From Peptoniphilaceae bacterium (GTDB lineage: Bacteria > Bacillota > Clostridia > Tissierellales > Peptoniphilaceae): a stretch of 64,000 nucleotides of DNA. A program made the position numbers and the translations under genes. The stretch is taken from the NCBI GenBank assembly GCA_028723425.1, contig JAQYEZ010000038.1, positions 1 to 64,000 on the forward strand, read 5' to 3'. Shown here piece after piece: positions 11,133-22,373 of the stretch (positions are counted from its first letter, which is position 1; each line of letters opens with the position of its first letter). The notes below the pieces were generated by a model. It did not search any database and was not told the origin of the DNA. It worked only from the letters and a program-made list of their open reading frames with translations.

Positions 11133-11591
11133 TTACTTGTCGTTTTCTTTTAAGTTTTTTAATTCATCATAAAATGAATCAACATCTTTAAATTCTCTAT
11201 AAACGGATGCAAATCTAACATAAGCAACTGGGTCTATATCTTTAAGTTCAGACATGACAAGCTCTCCTATTTCATATGAAGAGATTTCTTTTTTACCCAT
11301 ATGATTAATTTCTAATTCTATGTTGTTAGCAACTTTTTCTATTTGATCCATAGAAACTGGTCTTTTTTCACATGATTTAACAATACCATTAATAAGCTTT
11401 GACCTATCAAATTGCTCTCGTGTTTCATCTTTTTTAACGACCATAATTGTAGAATCTTCATATCTTTCATAAGTCGAAAATCTTTTGTTGCAGTTTAAGC
11501 AAAGTCTTCTTCTTCTTATAGCATGATTTTCTTCTGTTGCTCTAGAATCAATTACTTTAGTATTGTTAGAATCACAATAGGGACATTTCAT
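11133..11591 (-). CDS. nrdR: Transcriptional repressor NrdR
   Basis: [31 protein letters not shown] zinc ribbon and ATP-cone. Confidence 0.97.
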   Translation of the reverse strand: MKCPYCDSNNTKVIDSRATEENHAIRRRRLCLNCNKRFSTYERYEDSTIMVVKKDETREQFDRSKLINGIVKSCEKRPVSMDQIEKVANNIELEINHMGKKEISSYEIGELVMSELKDIDPVAYVRFASVYREFKDVDSFYDELKNLKENDK

Positions 11592-11592
11592 C

Positions 11593-12690
11593 TTACTTTA
11601 AGAAATCAGGCAATTCTATATCATCAAATGGATTAGATGATTTTCTTGCTTTAGGTCTATTTAAATCAGCTGTGTTTGTATTTTGACTTGTACTTGGCCT
11701 TTGGGCTTCTTTTCTTTGGCTAGATCTTTGATCTACATTATCAAAACCAGTTGCAATAACAGTAATCTTAATATCATCTCCCAAAGAATCATCTGATCCT
11801 ACTCCAAAGATTATATTAGCATCAGAGTCAATATGATCTCTGATTAATTCAGCAGCTTCATTTGCTTCCATTAGACCAACTTCTGCAGCTGTTACGTTTA
11901 ATAATACCGCATTAGCACCTTCAATAGATGTTTCTAGTAAGGGAGAATTTACAGCAGCTTTTGCAGCATCAACAGCTCTATTTTCTCCTGTTGCCCTACC
12001 TATACCCATATGAGCTATACCTTGGTCACTCATTATAGATTTAACATCTGCAAAATCTAAGTTAATTACGTTTGGAACTGCTATAAGCTCAGAAATACCT
12101 GAAACAGCATCCATTAATACTTGATCAGCCATTTTGAAAGCATCAACCATTGATGTTCTTTTTTCTACTATTTGAAGTAGTCTATCATTTGGAATAGTGA
12201 TTAATGTATCTACATTTGTTTTTAAATTTTCTATTCCCATTTCTGCTTGGCTTTGTCTTTTTCTTCCTTCAAAAGTAAATGGTTTTGTTACTACACCAAC
12301 AGTAAGGATTTCTTGTTCCTTGGCAACTTGAGCAACCAATGGAGCTGCACCAGTACCAGTACCACCTCCCATACCTGCTGTAATAAATACCATATCAGAG
12401 CCTTTGAGTGCATCAGCAATTTCATTTTTGCTTTCTTCTGCAGCTCTTAATCCAATTTCAGGATTTGCTCCAGCTCCAAGACCTCTAGTTAATTTTGCTC
12501 CAATTTGTAGTTTTACATCAGCGTTTGTTTGATTGAGTGTTTGTTGGTCCGTATTTAAAGCGATGAATTCTACACCATTAAGTCCACTCTCTCTCATTCT
12601 GCTTATGGCATTATTTCCACCACCACCAACACCCACAACCTTTATTTTGGCTAAGGTATTGTTATCTACTTCCATATTAATGTTTGCCAT
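11593..12690 (-). CDS. ftsZ: Cell division protein FtsZ
   Basis: [10 protein letters not shown] tubulin signature. Confidence 0.98.
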   Translation of the reverse strand: MANINMEVDNNTLAKIKVVGVGGGGNNAISRMRESGLNGVEFIALNTDQQTLNQTNADVKLQIGAKLTRGLGAGANPEIGLRAAEESKNEIADALKGSDMVFITAGMGGGTGTGAAPLVAQVAKEQEILTVGVVTKPFTFEGRKRQSQAEMGIENLKTNVDTLITIPNDRLLQIVEKRTSMVDAFKMADQVLMDAVSGISELIAVPNVINLDFADVKSIMSDQGIAHMGIGRATGENRAVDAAKAAVNSPLLETSIEGANAVLLNVTAAEVGLMEANEAAELIRDHIDSDANIIFGVGSDDSLGDDIKITVIATGFDNVDQRSSQRKEAQRPSTSQNTNTADLNRPKARKSSNPFDDIELPDFLK

Positions 12691-12724
12691 CTTCTTTCCC
12701 CCGTTCCTTGTTATTGATTAATAT

Positions 12725-13504
12725 TTAATTATTATCTTCATTTAAAGAATTATCTTTGACCTCAACTACAGGACTTTTTCCTTTTGTAAGGTCGATTTTT
12801 TTGACGTTAACGCCCTTTTGATCTATATCTTTTAGAACAGAATCAAGTAATTTTAATTTGTAATCCGCATCATTTATGTCACCAAAAATTACATGAATAC
12901 CTTTTATTATTATACCAATATCATCCTTTTTTTCCAAATTTAATTCTTCTATCTGATTAGCATAATAATAAGTTTGTAATTTTTTCAAAAATTTCAATAA
13001 ATCCTTATCTTCAGTAAAGCTATGACCAACTTTTGGGCTTGTAATTTTTGCCTTAAGTTTTACAAGTTCCTTATTAGTTTTTGGATTATTTAAAACTTCT
13101 CCTGTATTTGAAATAATATAAGTTTTGCCTTCATAAGCTGTATACATATAAGGATATATTTCTTCAATTTTTATTTGTATAATATCAGGATATTCTTTTA
13201 TTACTTTGGCATTCTTTATATTATCTTCTTGTTTTAGAATTTCTTCTGCCCTATCATTGTCGTATGTAAATATAGATTTGCCTACAGGATTTCCAATCAA
13301 TTTTAAAATCTCTTCATCACTAGTCATTACATTTCCTTTGACAAAAACCTGAGAAACTTTAAAATAAGTATGATTGTAGGCATTATAAGCTATAATTATT
13401 AGGCTTATTACTAATAAGAATATAAATAAGGGTATAGTAAAAATACCCTTATTTTTTTTTGATTTATCACTTAATCTTCTTCTGTTTTTGTTTGAATTTA
13501 CCAT
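12725..13504 (-). CDS. ftsQ: Cell division protein FtsQ/DivIB (POTRA domain)
   Basis: Single TM then VSQVFVKGNVMTSDEEILKLIG POTRA; position in dcw cluster. Confidence 0.85.
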   Translation of the reverse strand: MVNSNKNRRRLSDKSKKNKGIFTIPLFIFLLVISLIIIAYNAYNHTYFKVSQVFVKGNVMTSDEEILKLIGNPVGKSIFTYDNDRAEEILKQEDNIKNAKVIKEYPDIIQIKIEEIYPYMYTAYEGKTYIISNTGEVLNNPKTNKELVKLKAKITSPKVGHSFTEDKDLLKFLKKLQTYYYANQIEELNLEKKDDIGIIIKGIHVIFGDINDADYKLKLLDSVLKDIDQKGVNVKKIDLTKGKSPVVEVKDNSLNEDNN

Positions 13505-13505
13505 A

Positions 13506-14594
13506 TTATTTATTAGCCGTAAGCCTATCTATTATATCTACAATTTGATCTGCAGCATTTGGATTTGCAAGCTTACCAGCATTTTCCCCCATCAATTTCA
13601 TCCTATCTTCATCTTTTACTATATCTAATATATTATCATATAAGCTATATTCATTTAAATCTTTTTCTAAAATCATTAAACTTGCACCATTATCTACGTA
13701 AGTCTCGGCATTAAATTGTTGATGATTTTCCGTAGTATAATTTTTAGGTATCAATATTGATGGTTTTTTTACACTCGATAGCTCAGCTAAAGTCATAGCA
13801 CCTGATGAGGCTATTATCAAGTCTGATACAGCATAAAACAAATCTATATTATCTATATATGGAAACACTTTTAAATAATCATTTTTGGGAGTATCTTCCA
13901 TGAATTTTTCATAATATCTATTTCCAGTTTGGTGTAGCAAATAAAACTTTCCATCTAAATGCTCTGCCATATTAGAAACTGCCTTATTCATCCAATATGA
14001 TCCATTGGATCCACCAAAGGAGAAAACAACTGGTCTATCTTTTTTTATACCAAGTTTTTCAAGGTCACTTTCTGTGTATTTGTTAGAAAAATTATTTCTA
14101 ACTGGATTTCCTGTTACTATAACATTATCCTTATTTTTTAGATGGGTCATAGCTTGGGCATAGGAAATTAATACATAGTTTACTTTTGTTGAAAGTAATC
14201 TTGTTGTAAGACCTGGATATGAATTAGACTCATGAATTAAAGTTGGTATTTTTTTCTTAAAAGCCCTATAAAGTATTGGACCACATACATAGCCACCTGT
14301 TCCAATAACTATGTCTGGTTTATATTCTTTTATTATTTTTTTAGCCTGCTTTAAACCCTTAATGTTTTTAAAGAAAGACTTAAATAATTTTTTTGAAATT
14401 TTCCTTGGCATTCCCATAGATTCTATTGGCCTAAATTTATAGCCATGTTTTTCGACTATAGCTTTTTCTGGTCCAAAATCTGTTCCAATATATAATATAT
14501 CTACATCTTCATGTCTTTCTTGTAATTTTTGGCAAATAGCAATAGCTGGATAAATGTGTCCACCTGTTCCACCACCTGAAACAATTACTTTCAT
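13506..14594 (-). CDS. murG: UDP-GlcNAc:lipid I transferase MurG
   Basis: VSGGGTGGHIYPAIAI motif. Confidence 0.97.
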   Translation of the reverse strand: MKVIVSGGGTGGHIYPAIAICQKLQERHEDVDILYIGTDFGPEKAIVEKHGYKFRPIESMGMPRKISKKLFKSFFKNIKGLKQAKKIIKEYKPDIVIGTGGYVCGPILYRAFKKKIPTLIHESNSYPGLTTRLLSTKVNYVLISYAQAMTHLKNKDNVIVTGNPVRNNFSNKYTESDLEKLGIKKDRPVVFSFGGSNGSYWMNKAVSNMAEHLDGKFYLLHQTGNRYYEKFMEDTPKNDYLKVFPYIDNIDLFYAVSDLIIASSGAMTLAELSSVKKPSILIPKNYTTENHQQFNAETYVDNGASLMILEKDLNEYSLYDNILDIVKDEDRMKLMGENAGKLANPNAADQIVDIIDRLTANK

Positions 14595-15916
14595 AAGCTC
14601 TCCAATTCATATTTATTGATTTTATCTATAAAGTCTTGCCCTCTTTGGGCATATGACTTATAAACTCCCCAAGATGCGCTAGCAGGAGATAATAAAACTG
14701 TATCTCCCCTTTCCATTATCTCAAATGCTTTTTTCACAGCCTTGTCCATATCATCTGCAATATAATAAGCTATAGACATTTCTTCGCATAATTGTGCCAA
14801 GGTATTTTCAGTTTGACCTATTAGGATCATTGCCTTAGATTTTTCTTTAAAAGCTTCTACCAAGGGTCTATAGTCCACATTTTTATTATAACCCCCAGCT
14901 ATTAGGATAATATTTTTATCAAAACTTGCTATAGCCTTTAAAGCTGAATCTACATTTGTAGCTTTGGAATCATTGTAGAAATCAACTTCCTTTATAGTTT
15001 TTACATATTCTAGTCTATGAGAAATAGCTTTAAAAGATTTTGCATGTGTAACTATACTTTCCTGGTCAAGGCCGTAAAGTTTGCATACCAAAAGTGCTAC
15101 CATGGCATTTTCTATATTATGATTACCAACAATCATCAAGTCATCTGAACTAAGAACTTTTATTTTCTTACCATTTTTGGTAAAAATAATATCTTTGCCA
15201 TCAAGATACATGCCTTTTTCCACAATATTTTTTGTTGAAAACTCATATACTTGGGCCCTAAAATCTTTTTTGTGAGCTTGGAGTATTTTATCTTCATGAT
15301 TAATTATAAGAAAATCTGTAGCTTTTTGATTTTGAGTAATTTTAAGTTTACTATTTACATAGTCATCAAATGATCCATGCCAATCAGTGTGATCTTCTGT
15401 AATATTTAAAATAGCTGCTATATGAGTATCATATTCTACTGTATCATGCAATTGAAAAGATGATATTTCTTCGACAAAAACACAATTTTTATTATACATC
15501 TGCCAAAGAATACCTTGACCAATATTGCCAACTGCTACTGCCTCTATTCCAGACTCGTTTAAAATATGAGTTATCATTGAAGTAGTTGTTGTTTTTCCGT
15601 TGGTTCCTGTAATTGAAATGATATTCTTTTCTGGAAATAACCTATAAGAAAGTTCTATGTCTGAGATTATTTCATTTTTTTCTGCAAGTTTGATTAAGAG
15701 CGGATCTTTGGGTTTTATACCAGGAGATTTTACTACGAATTCAAAACTATCTGACATAGCTCTGTCTTTAGAAATAGGACTATATGTATAGTCCTTTAAT
15801 TCTTCTACTATTTCTTTGTTTGCATCATAAGTAAAAACTTCAAAGCCCATCAAAGACAATGTTTTTACTGCTGAAATTCCTGTTAGACCTAAACCATATA
15901 CTAATACTTTTTTCAT
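14591..15916 (-). CDS. murD: UDP-N-acetylmuramoylalanine-D-glutamate ligase
   Basis: ITGTNGKTTTTSMI, SHRLEYV, NDSKATN. Confidence 0.97.
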   Translation of the reverse strand: MKKVLVYGLGLTGISAVKTLSLMGFEVFTYDANKEIVEELKDYTYSPISKDRAMSDSFEFVVKSPGIKPKDPLLIKLAEKNEIISDIELSYRLFPEKNIISITGTNGKTTTTSMITHILNESGIEAVAVGNIGQGILWQMYNKNCVFVEEISSFQLHDTVEYDTHIAAILNITEDHTDWHGSFDDYVNSKLKITQNQKATDFLIINHEDKILQAHKKDFRAQVYEFSTKNIVEKGMYLDGKDIIFTKNGKKIKVLSSDDLMIVGNHNIENAMVALLVCKLYGLDQESIVTHAKSFKAISHRLEYVKTIKEVDFYNDSKATNVDSALKAIASFDKNIILIAGGYNKNVDYRPLVEAFKEKSKAMILIGQTENTLAQLCEEMSIAYYIADDMDKAVKKAFEIMERGDTVLLSPASASWGVYKSYAQRGQDFIDKINKYELESL

Positions 15917-16872
15917 AAGACTATTATTAAGGTAATCAAAGATAGTATTACAGAAACAGTTGTAAAGCTAGTAACTATTTTTGGTTCCTTGTATCCTTTC
16001 AATTCATAATGATGATGAATCGGGCTCATCAAGAATACCCTCTTCTTGTTTCTAAACTTATAAGATAGAACTTGGATTATTACAGACAAGGTTTCTATCA
16101 TATAAACTCCTCCTAAGAATATTAGGAAAATTGGAATTTGTAAATTTAAAGCAAGAGCCCCAACAGCTCCTCCTATTGCCATAGACCCTGTATCTCCCAT
16201 AAATACTGAGGCAGGATTAGAATTATAAACCAAAAATCCTGACAAAGTTGCAAACATTATTAGAGAAAAGTTCCTATTTACCAAACTATTAACAGATACT
16301 CCTATAATGGCAAAAGCAATAAATACTGGCAAAGATACAGAAGAAGCTAAGCCGTCAAGCCCATCTGTTAAATTTACAGCATTACTTACTCCAATTAAGA
16401 TAAACATCATTATAGGAATCCCTATTATGCCTACATAAAGCTTATAGTCAATAAAGGGAATCCTTAATTGAGTTATTGCTTCCTTATTTGTTAGATAAGA
16501 AATAATACTAATTATTAAAGATACAATAAACTGTAGGCTTATTTTTTGTCTTGGTGTTAGTCCCAAATTTTGTTTTAAAACCAATTTTTTGTAGTCATCA
16601 ATAAAGCCAATTAGTCCAAAACCAAAAGTTGAAATCAACAAAATTAAAGTCTGGTAAGAAAAAGGAAGGAAAATTAAAGTCATAATTATAAGCGGAATCA
16701 AAAAAATTACTCCGCCCATTGTTGGCGTTCCAGCTTTTTCATAATGAGCTTTAGGTCCTTCCTCTCTGATATTTTGACCAATATGTTTATTTTTCAATAT
16801 TGGAAGAATTATCCTTCCACTTATTAGAGTTAATATTAGACTTAATAAAATAATTATATATATGTTTTCCAT
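15913..16872 (-). CDS. mraY: Phospho-N-acetylmuramoyl-pentapeptide transferase
   Basis: TPTMGGVIFL, NLTDGLDGLA, FMGDTGSMAIGG. Confidence 0.97.
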   Translation of the reverse strand: MENIYIIILLSLILTLISGRIILPILKNKHIGQNIREEGPKAHYEKAGTPTMGGVIFLIPLIIMTLIFLPFSYQTLILLISTFGFGLIGFIDDYKKLVLKQNLGLTPRQKISLQFIVSLIISIISYLTNKEAITQLRIPFIDYKLYVGIIGIPIMMFILIGVSNAVNLTDGLDGLASSVSLPVFIAFAIIGVSVNSLVNRNFSLIMFATLSGFLVYNSNPASVFMGDTGSMAIGGAVGALALNLQIPIFLIFLGGVYMIETLSVIIQVLSYKFRNKKRVFLMSPIHHHYELKGYKEPKIVTSFTTVSVILSLITLIIVL

Positions 16873-16877
16873 TATCC

Positions 16878-17279
16878 CTACCTATTCACATTCACGTAAA
16901 CTGTATTGTCATCATTTTCATATATCATACCCAACTCTTCCATAGCATATCTTTGGATTTCCTTGATATCTATTGTCTTTTCTAGCTTTGTTTTAAGCCT
17001 ATCACGACTAAGTTCATATGATATATACTGACTGTCCAATTTATTATACTCTAATTTTGTTTCATTTAATTGTTTTTTTGCATTAATTAAAAAAGCCCCC
17101 ATAATAACAAAGCTAAGTAAAGTTAAAATTGACAGATTTCTTCTAAATCTCCTATCTTTAACTCTTAAGACCTGAGCCCTTTCTTTTAATCTATCTTCCT
17201 TAGTGGTGCGGATTCTAAGTCTTTTTCTTTTTTTGTTATTATTTATTGGTTTTATTCTTAAAGCAGAATTTTTAGCCAT
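16878..17279 (-). CDS. ftsL: FtsL-like septum protein
   Basis: Basic N-terminus, single TM, coiled coil; between rsmH and mraY. Confidence 0.7.
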   Translation of the reverse strand: MAKNSALRIKPINNNKKRKRLRIRTTKEDRLKERAQVLRVKDRRFRRNLSILTLLSFVIMGAFLINAKKQLNETKLEYNKLDSQYISYELSRDRLKTKLEKTIDIKEIQRYAMEELGMIYENDDNTVYVNVNR

Positions 17280-17282
17280 TTT

Positions 17283-18203
17283 TTATATCCTTTCACACAC
17301 CCTTAGCTTTGCACTGTGGCTTCTCTTATTTATCTTTTTTTCTTCTTTACTAGGTTCTATTGGTTTTTTTGTAATAATATTTACTTTCTTTACATGATTA
17401 CAAATACAGACTGGAATAGAGGGAGGGCAAATACAAGCCGTATTTAATTCTTTAAATTTATTTTTTACTATCCTATCTTCCAGAGAATGAAAAGTAATAA
17501 TACAAAGCCTGCCATTTTTCTCAAGCCTATCTACAACCTTTTCTATAGTATTTTCTAAAACTTCAAGTTCCCTATTTACTTCTATCCTTAGCGCTTGAAA
17601 TACTCTTTTTTCTGGATGAGCTTCTTTAGTTCTAACAGAATCTTCTACAATTTTTCTAAGTTCTTTAGTTCTACTAATCTCTCTTTTCTTCCTGTAGGTA
17701 ACAATGTTTTTTGCTATAGTTCTTGAAAATCGCTCTTCTCCATATTTAGAAAAAATATTTTGAAGCTCATCCAAAGAATAAGAATTGACAATATCTTTTG
17801 CTGTTAACTCACTATTTGTGTCCATTCTCATGTCTAAAGGTCCGTCCTTCATATATGAAAATCCCCTATCACTATTGTCAATTTGATAAGATGAAACACC
17901 AATATCCATCAAAGCACCATTGATTTTATCAACACCTGCCTTTGACAAAATCTCATCAACATTTTCAAAGTTGCTATTGATAAAAATAACATTTGAATAG
18001 TCTTTAAGATTTATTTTGGCAGCTTCGATAGCTTCATTATCTTGATCAACTGCTATTAAAAGACCGTCTTTTGCCAAATTTTCCAAAATTCTTTTACTAT
18101 GACCGCCTTTGCCCAAGGTTAAATCCATATAAATACCATGAGGCTTAATATTTAAATTTTCTATACATTCTTCTAAAAGAACTGATACATGTTCAAATTT
18201 CAT
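17283..18203 (-). CDS. rsmH: 16S rRNA m4C1402 methyltransferase RsmH
   Basis: EHVSVLLEECIENL, LTLGKGGHSKRIL, FHSLEDRIVK. Confidence 0.97.
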   Translation of the reverse strand: MKFEHVSVLLEECIENLNIKPHGIYMDLTLGKGGHSKRILENLAKDGLLIAVDQDNEAIEAAKINLKDYSNVIFINSNFENVDEILSKAGVDKINGALMDIGVSSYQIDNSDRGFSYMKDGPLDMRMDTNSELTAKDIVNSYSLDELQNIFSKYGEERFSRTIAKNIVTYRKKREISRTKELRKIVEDSVRTKEAHPEKRVFQALRIEVNRELEVLENTIEKVVDRLEKNGRLCIITFHSLEDRIVKNKFKELNTACICPPSIPVCICNHVKKVNIITKKPIEPSKEEKKINKRSHSAKLRVCERI

Positions 18204-18205
18204 AT

Positions 18206-18619
18206 CTATTCGTCCATTATATCGGACAAATTCACCTCTACTTCATTTATATAAGAATTCCAATTATCAATATCCCATACTTCAATATTGGTATTGTTGC
18301 CGATTATCATAGCCATATCTTTTAGGCCTGCATAATCTCTTAATTGCTTATTTATCAAGATTCTTCCTTGTTTGTCTAAAGTTATTTTTAAAGTTGAAGA
18401 GAAAAATAATCTTTTCATGGCACGATTGTTCTTGTTTTGATAGGACAAGTCTTCAAATTTTTTTGCCCTATTTTCAAATTCATTGCTTGTGTATATGAGC
18501 AGAGATTTTTCGGGTCCCTTGGTTATATAAAATTCTTCGCCAAGCTCTCCTCTAAATTCTGAAGGGATCATTATTCTATTTTTGGAATCAATTTTATGAG
18601 TGAATTCTCCAAGAAACAT
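18206..18619 (-). CDS. mraZ: Transcriptional regulator MraZ
   Basis: MFLGEFTHKIDSKNRIMIPSEFR, LDKQGRILI; first gene of dcw cluster. Confidence 0.95.
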   Translation of the reverse strand: MFLGEFTHKIDSKNRIMIPSEFRGELGEEFYITKGPEKSLLIYTSNEFENRAKKFEDLSYQNKNNRAMKRLFFSSTLKITLDKQGRILINKQLRDYAGLKDMAMIIGNNTNIEVWDIDNWNSYINEVEVNLSDIMDE

Positions 18620-18695
18620 TTCCCTCTCCTACACTTTTTACCACTATTTTCCACTTCACATATATAATATCCTATTTTGCTCAAAAAGTAAACCA

Positions 18696-18725
18696 AAAAA
18701 AATCAGACCAAAAAGTCCGATTTTA
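18696..18725 (-). terminator. Terminator downstream of lgt
   Basis: aaaatcggactttttggtctgattttttt on minus strand. Confidence 0.75.
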
Positions 18726-18768
18726 AATGTTTTATTTAATTTAAAAATAGGGTGGTAGGATTGCCCTA

Positions 18769-19542
18769 TTATTTTCTTTTTAAGCCAAAGCCTGGCATAT
18801 TATTGTATTTTGATTTGTAAAACATAAATAAGCCAATTATCACAAATACTATAGATACAATTTGTGCTATCCTAAATGAACCTATCATCAAAGAGTCTGT
18901 TCTCATTCCTTCTACGAAAAACCTCAAGATACCATAAGCTATAAAATAAATAGCGGCTACTTTTCCTTTTTCAGGATTTTTCTTTCTGTAATTTATCAAA
19001 AACAAGAAGATAATAAAATCTCCTAATGATTCATATAAGAAAGTAGGGTGGTAGCTTTTCCCATCGATCATTATTGCCCAAGGAAGCTTTGATGGGCCTC
19101 CGTGGGCCTCTTGATTTACGAAGTTACCCCGCCTGCCTATTGCCTGTCCCAAAGCAAGTGATGGAGTTAAAACATCTATCATATCTACAAGTGTTATTTT
19201 TTTATTTCTTGTAAATAAGTAAAGGGCTAGAGTTCCTCCAATTATTCCCCCATGTATGGCAAGTCCGCCACCTCTAAGATTTAAAATTTGCCAAGGATTT
19301 TGCATGTAATAATCCCACTCAAATATCACATACCATAATCTAGCTCCTATTATTGCAGATGGCAAAACAACAAAGAGCATATCATAAACAAAATCCTCGC
19401 TTAAGCCTCTTCTGACAAATTCTTTTTGGGCAAATTTTGCACCTAATAATATGCCTGAAACTATTAAAATAGCATACCAATATATATCAATACCAAAAAG
19501 TGAAAAGGCAACTGGATTTATATGTGACTCAATTACTAACAT
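18769..19542 (-). CDS. lgt: Prolipoprotein diacylglyceryl transferase
   Basis: LRGGGLAIHGGIIGG, GRRGNFVNQEAHG. Confidence 0.97.
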   Translation of the reverse strand: MLVIESHINPVAFSLFGIDIYWYAILIVSGILLGAKFAQKEFVRRGLSEDFVYDMLFVVLPSAIIGARLWYVIFEWDYYMQNPWQILNLRGGGLAIHGGIIGGTLALYLFTRNKKITLVDMIDVLTPSLALGQAIGRRGNFVNQEAHGGPSKLPWAIMIDGKSYHPTFLYESLGDFIIFLFLINYRKKNPEKGKVAAIYFIAYGILRFFVEGMRTDSLMIGSFRIAQIVSIVFVIIGLFMFYKSKYNNMPGFGLKRK

Positions 19543-19550
19543 ATCTTATC

Positions 19551-20297
19551 CTATTCTAATTCAAGATCATCTGGCATAGCCCAGTTTGTATAAACATCTT
19601 GTACATCGTCATTGTCTTCTAGGGTATCAATTAATTTTAACAAGGATTTATAATTACTTGGATCAACTTCAATTTCATTTTTTGCAAGATAAATAATATC
19701 TGCACTTTCTAGCTTGTAATTAGCTTCTTTTAGAGCACCAACAGCCGTGTTAAAGTTTTCTATTGTTGTAATAAGTATATAAAAATCTTTTCCATCATCT
19801 TTAACATCATCACAGCCTGCATCCAAAGCTTGCATCATAAGCTCATCAAAGTCGATCTTATCATCCTTTTTTATTGTGATATAACCAACTCTGTCAAACA
19901 TATACATAACTGACCCATCTGTTCCAAGATTTCCACCTGCTCTATCAAAAGCAAATCTTACTTCTGGAGCTGTTCTGTTTTTATTGTCAGTTAAACAATC
20001 TACAATTACCGCTACTCCACCTTTGCCATATCCTTCATAGATAACTCTTTCAAAATTATCAGCACCAGAATCACCAGCAGCTTTTTTTATAGCCCTATCT
20101 ATATTATCATTTGGCATGTTTTCTGCCTTAGCCTTTTCGATAGCAGTTTTTAAAGAAGGGTTATAATCAGGATTATCTCCGCCCTCTCTTACAGCCACAC
20201 TTATATTTCTAGCAAGTTTAGTAAAGATTTTTGCACGTCTAGCATCTTCACTTCCTTTTTTATTTTTAATTTTGCTCCATTTATTATGTCCTGACAT
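19551..20297 (-). CDS. yebC: YebC/PmpR family protein
   Basis: MSGHNKWSKIKNKKGSEDARRAKIFTKLARNISVAVREGG. Confidence 0.97.
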   Translation of the reverse strand: MSGHNKWSKIKNKKGSEDARRAKIFTKLARNISVAVREGGDNPDYNPSLKTAIEKAKAENMPNDNIDRAIKKAAGDSGADNFERVIYEGYGKGGVAVIVDCLTDNKNRTAPEVRFAFDRAGGNLGTDGSVMYMFDRVGYITIKKDDKIDFDELMMQALDAGCDDVKDDGKDFYILITTIENFNTAVGALKEANYKLESADIIYLAKNEIEVDPSNYKSLLKLIDTLEDNDDVQDVYTNWAMPDDLELE

Positions 20298-20306
20298 CTT
20301 ATCCTC

Positions 20307-20933
20307 CTAATCAAATAACATTTTTTCATCAGATATTTCTATATTAATATTTGCACTAGTCATATCTATGAGGGTCTTTTTAAAATCATCAAATTCATCA
20401 TCTCTTATATATAAGGTACTTATGACCCTATCGAGGAATTCTTTATTGATTATTTTGTAATTATTTTTATTTATAAAGTTGTCTATTTGACCCAAAACTG
20501 TATAGGCATGAGTTAATTTTACTTCATAGAATGGTCTTTTGTAAAGAATTTTATCTTTAATACAATCACTAACTGCTCTGGTGTAGGCTCTGATAAGTCC
20601 ACCTTTACCAAGTTTTTTGCCACCAAAATACCTAGTAACAACTACAACAATATTTTTTACATCTTCTTTTTCCAAAACTGAAAGCATAGGAAGACCAGCA
20701 GAGCCTTGTGGTTCCCCATCGTCAGAATATCTTTTTATTTCTGGACTATGATTAATAATATAGGCTATACAATTGTGATTAGCATCCTTGTACTTATCTC
20801 TTATTTTTTCTATAAAATCAAGAGCCATTTCTTCACTTTCAACATACTGGGCACTTGTAATAAAAATGGATCTTTCTTCTTCAAATTTAGCATATGCACT
20901 TTCTTTAATTGTTCTAAATGTTTTTTCTTTCAT
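20307..20933 (-). CDS. YigZ/IMPACT family protein
   Basis: DDGEPQGSAGLPML, TRYFGGKKLGKGGLIRAY. Confidence 0.95.
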   Translation of the reverse strand: MKEKTFRTIKESAYAKFEEERSIFITSAQYVESEEMALDFIEKIRDKYKDANHNCIAYIINHSPEIKRYSDDGEPQGSAGLPMLSVLEKEDVKNIVVVVTRYFGGKKLGKGGLIRAYTRAVSDCIKDKILYKRPFYEVKLTHAYTVLGQIDNFINKNNYKIINKEFLDRVISTLYIRDDEFDDFKKTLIDMTSANINIEISDEKMLFD

Positions 20934-22162
20934 ACTATAAATTCTTCATATTTTTTATAATCTTTGTTAGATATATCAAATTCAATAATAGTGCCAAGAT
21001 TATCATACTTAGTTTTATCTATATCATAATTTGTCATAATAAAATCCAAGATTTGGCCTTGGGAAAAAGGTATGTGCATTACAACGTGTTGATAAGATTC
21101 TTTGATAATCTTAACAATCACTTCTTTAAGCCTTTCTATATCCTTATCTGATTTTGCAGATAAGTAAATTTTTTTCTTGGATGCCTTGTAACCTTTTATA
21201 CTTATTTCATTTTCCACTAGGTCTATCTTATTAAAAACATAGAGAATTTTTTTATCAACAATATCTATATCTTTTAGGGCTTTATCTATAGTTTTTATTT
21301 GATTTTCTAAATCAGATGAAGAATCAAGCACTATTAGGAGCATATCTGCAAACTTTATTTCTTCTAAAGTTGTAAGAAAAGAATCATTTAATTCTTTACT
21401 TAAATTATCAATAAAACCTACTGTATCTGTTAGGGTGACCTTTGTATTGGCAAAGTCTAGCCTTCTAGTTGATGTATCTAAGGTCGCAAACAATAAATCA
21501 TCTGAGTATACATACTTATCTGACCCATAGATTTTTAACATTTGATTTAGGATTGTTGACTTACCAGCATTTGTATAGCCTAATAAAGAAATATTTATGA
21601 TATCTCTCCTACCTTCTCTATTTATGCTTTGTGTTTTTCCTATCTTTTTTAATTGGCTTTCTAAAGATCTTATATCTCTAACTATAGCACGCTTATCAGT
21701 TTCAAGCATGGTTTCACCAGGTCCTCTGGTTCCTATACCACCAGACTGACGAGAAAGATAGGCAAAGTATTTGTTTATTCTTGGCAGTTGATATTTAAGT
21801 TGGGCAAGTTTTATCTTTAATTTAGCCTCTTTAGTGTTGGCTCTTTTGGCAAAGATATCCAGAATTAAAGTGGTCCAATCTACTACGTGAAGTTTCATTG
21901 TCTCTTCTAAATTTCTAAGTTGTGAGGCTGATAATTCCTTATCAAATATTACAGTATCAACTTCTAGCTTTTTTGCCATATCTTTTATTTCATCAACCTT
22001 GCCTCTTCCTATATAAAAAGTAGGATTTACTTTATTAATAACTTGAGAAATATAGGCAACACTTTCTCCACCTGCCGTATTTATCAAGGACTCTAGTTCG
22101 TATATTTTATTTTCTTCATTATCGTTTTTATCCAAAACATTAACTTGTATTACTCTCTGCAT
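20930..22162 (-). CDS. hflX: Ribosome-associated GTPase HflX
   Basis: SRQSGGIGTRGPGETMLETDKR, GYTNAGKST, DTVGFI. Confidence 0.97.
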   Translation of the reverse strand: MQRVIQVNVLDKNDNEENKIYELESLINTAGGESVAYISQVINKVNPTFYIGRGKVDEIKDMAKKLEVDTVIFDKELSASQLRNLEETMKLHVVDWTTLILDIFAKRANTKEAKLKIKLAQLKYQLPRINKYFAYLSRQSGGIGTRGPGETMLETDKRAIVRDIRSLESQLKKIGKTQSINREGRRDIINISLLGYTNAGKSTILNQMLKIYGSDKYVYSDDLLFATLDTSTRRLDFANTKVTLTDTVGFIDNLSKELNDSFLTTLEEIKFADMLLIVLDSSSDLENQIKTIDKALKDIDIVDKKILYVFNKIDLVENEISIKGYKASKKKIYLSAKSDKDIERLKEVIVKIIKESYQHVVMHIPFSQGQILDFIMTNYDIDKTKYDNLGTIIEFDISNKDYKKYEEFIV

Positions 22163-22373
22163 AAATTTCCTTTCTACAATAAATTATACAATTAAAATTG
22201 ATAAATAAAAGCTTTAGCTAAGAATTAAACATATAAAACATATATAACCATAATACAACCTATTACATTTATACATACTTATAGATAAAAAGCTTAAAAG
22301 ATGATAAAATAGATATGAGTTTACGGACAAAAAAATTATTTTTTAATAAAGATAAAATATATAGGAGGTCCAT

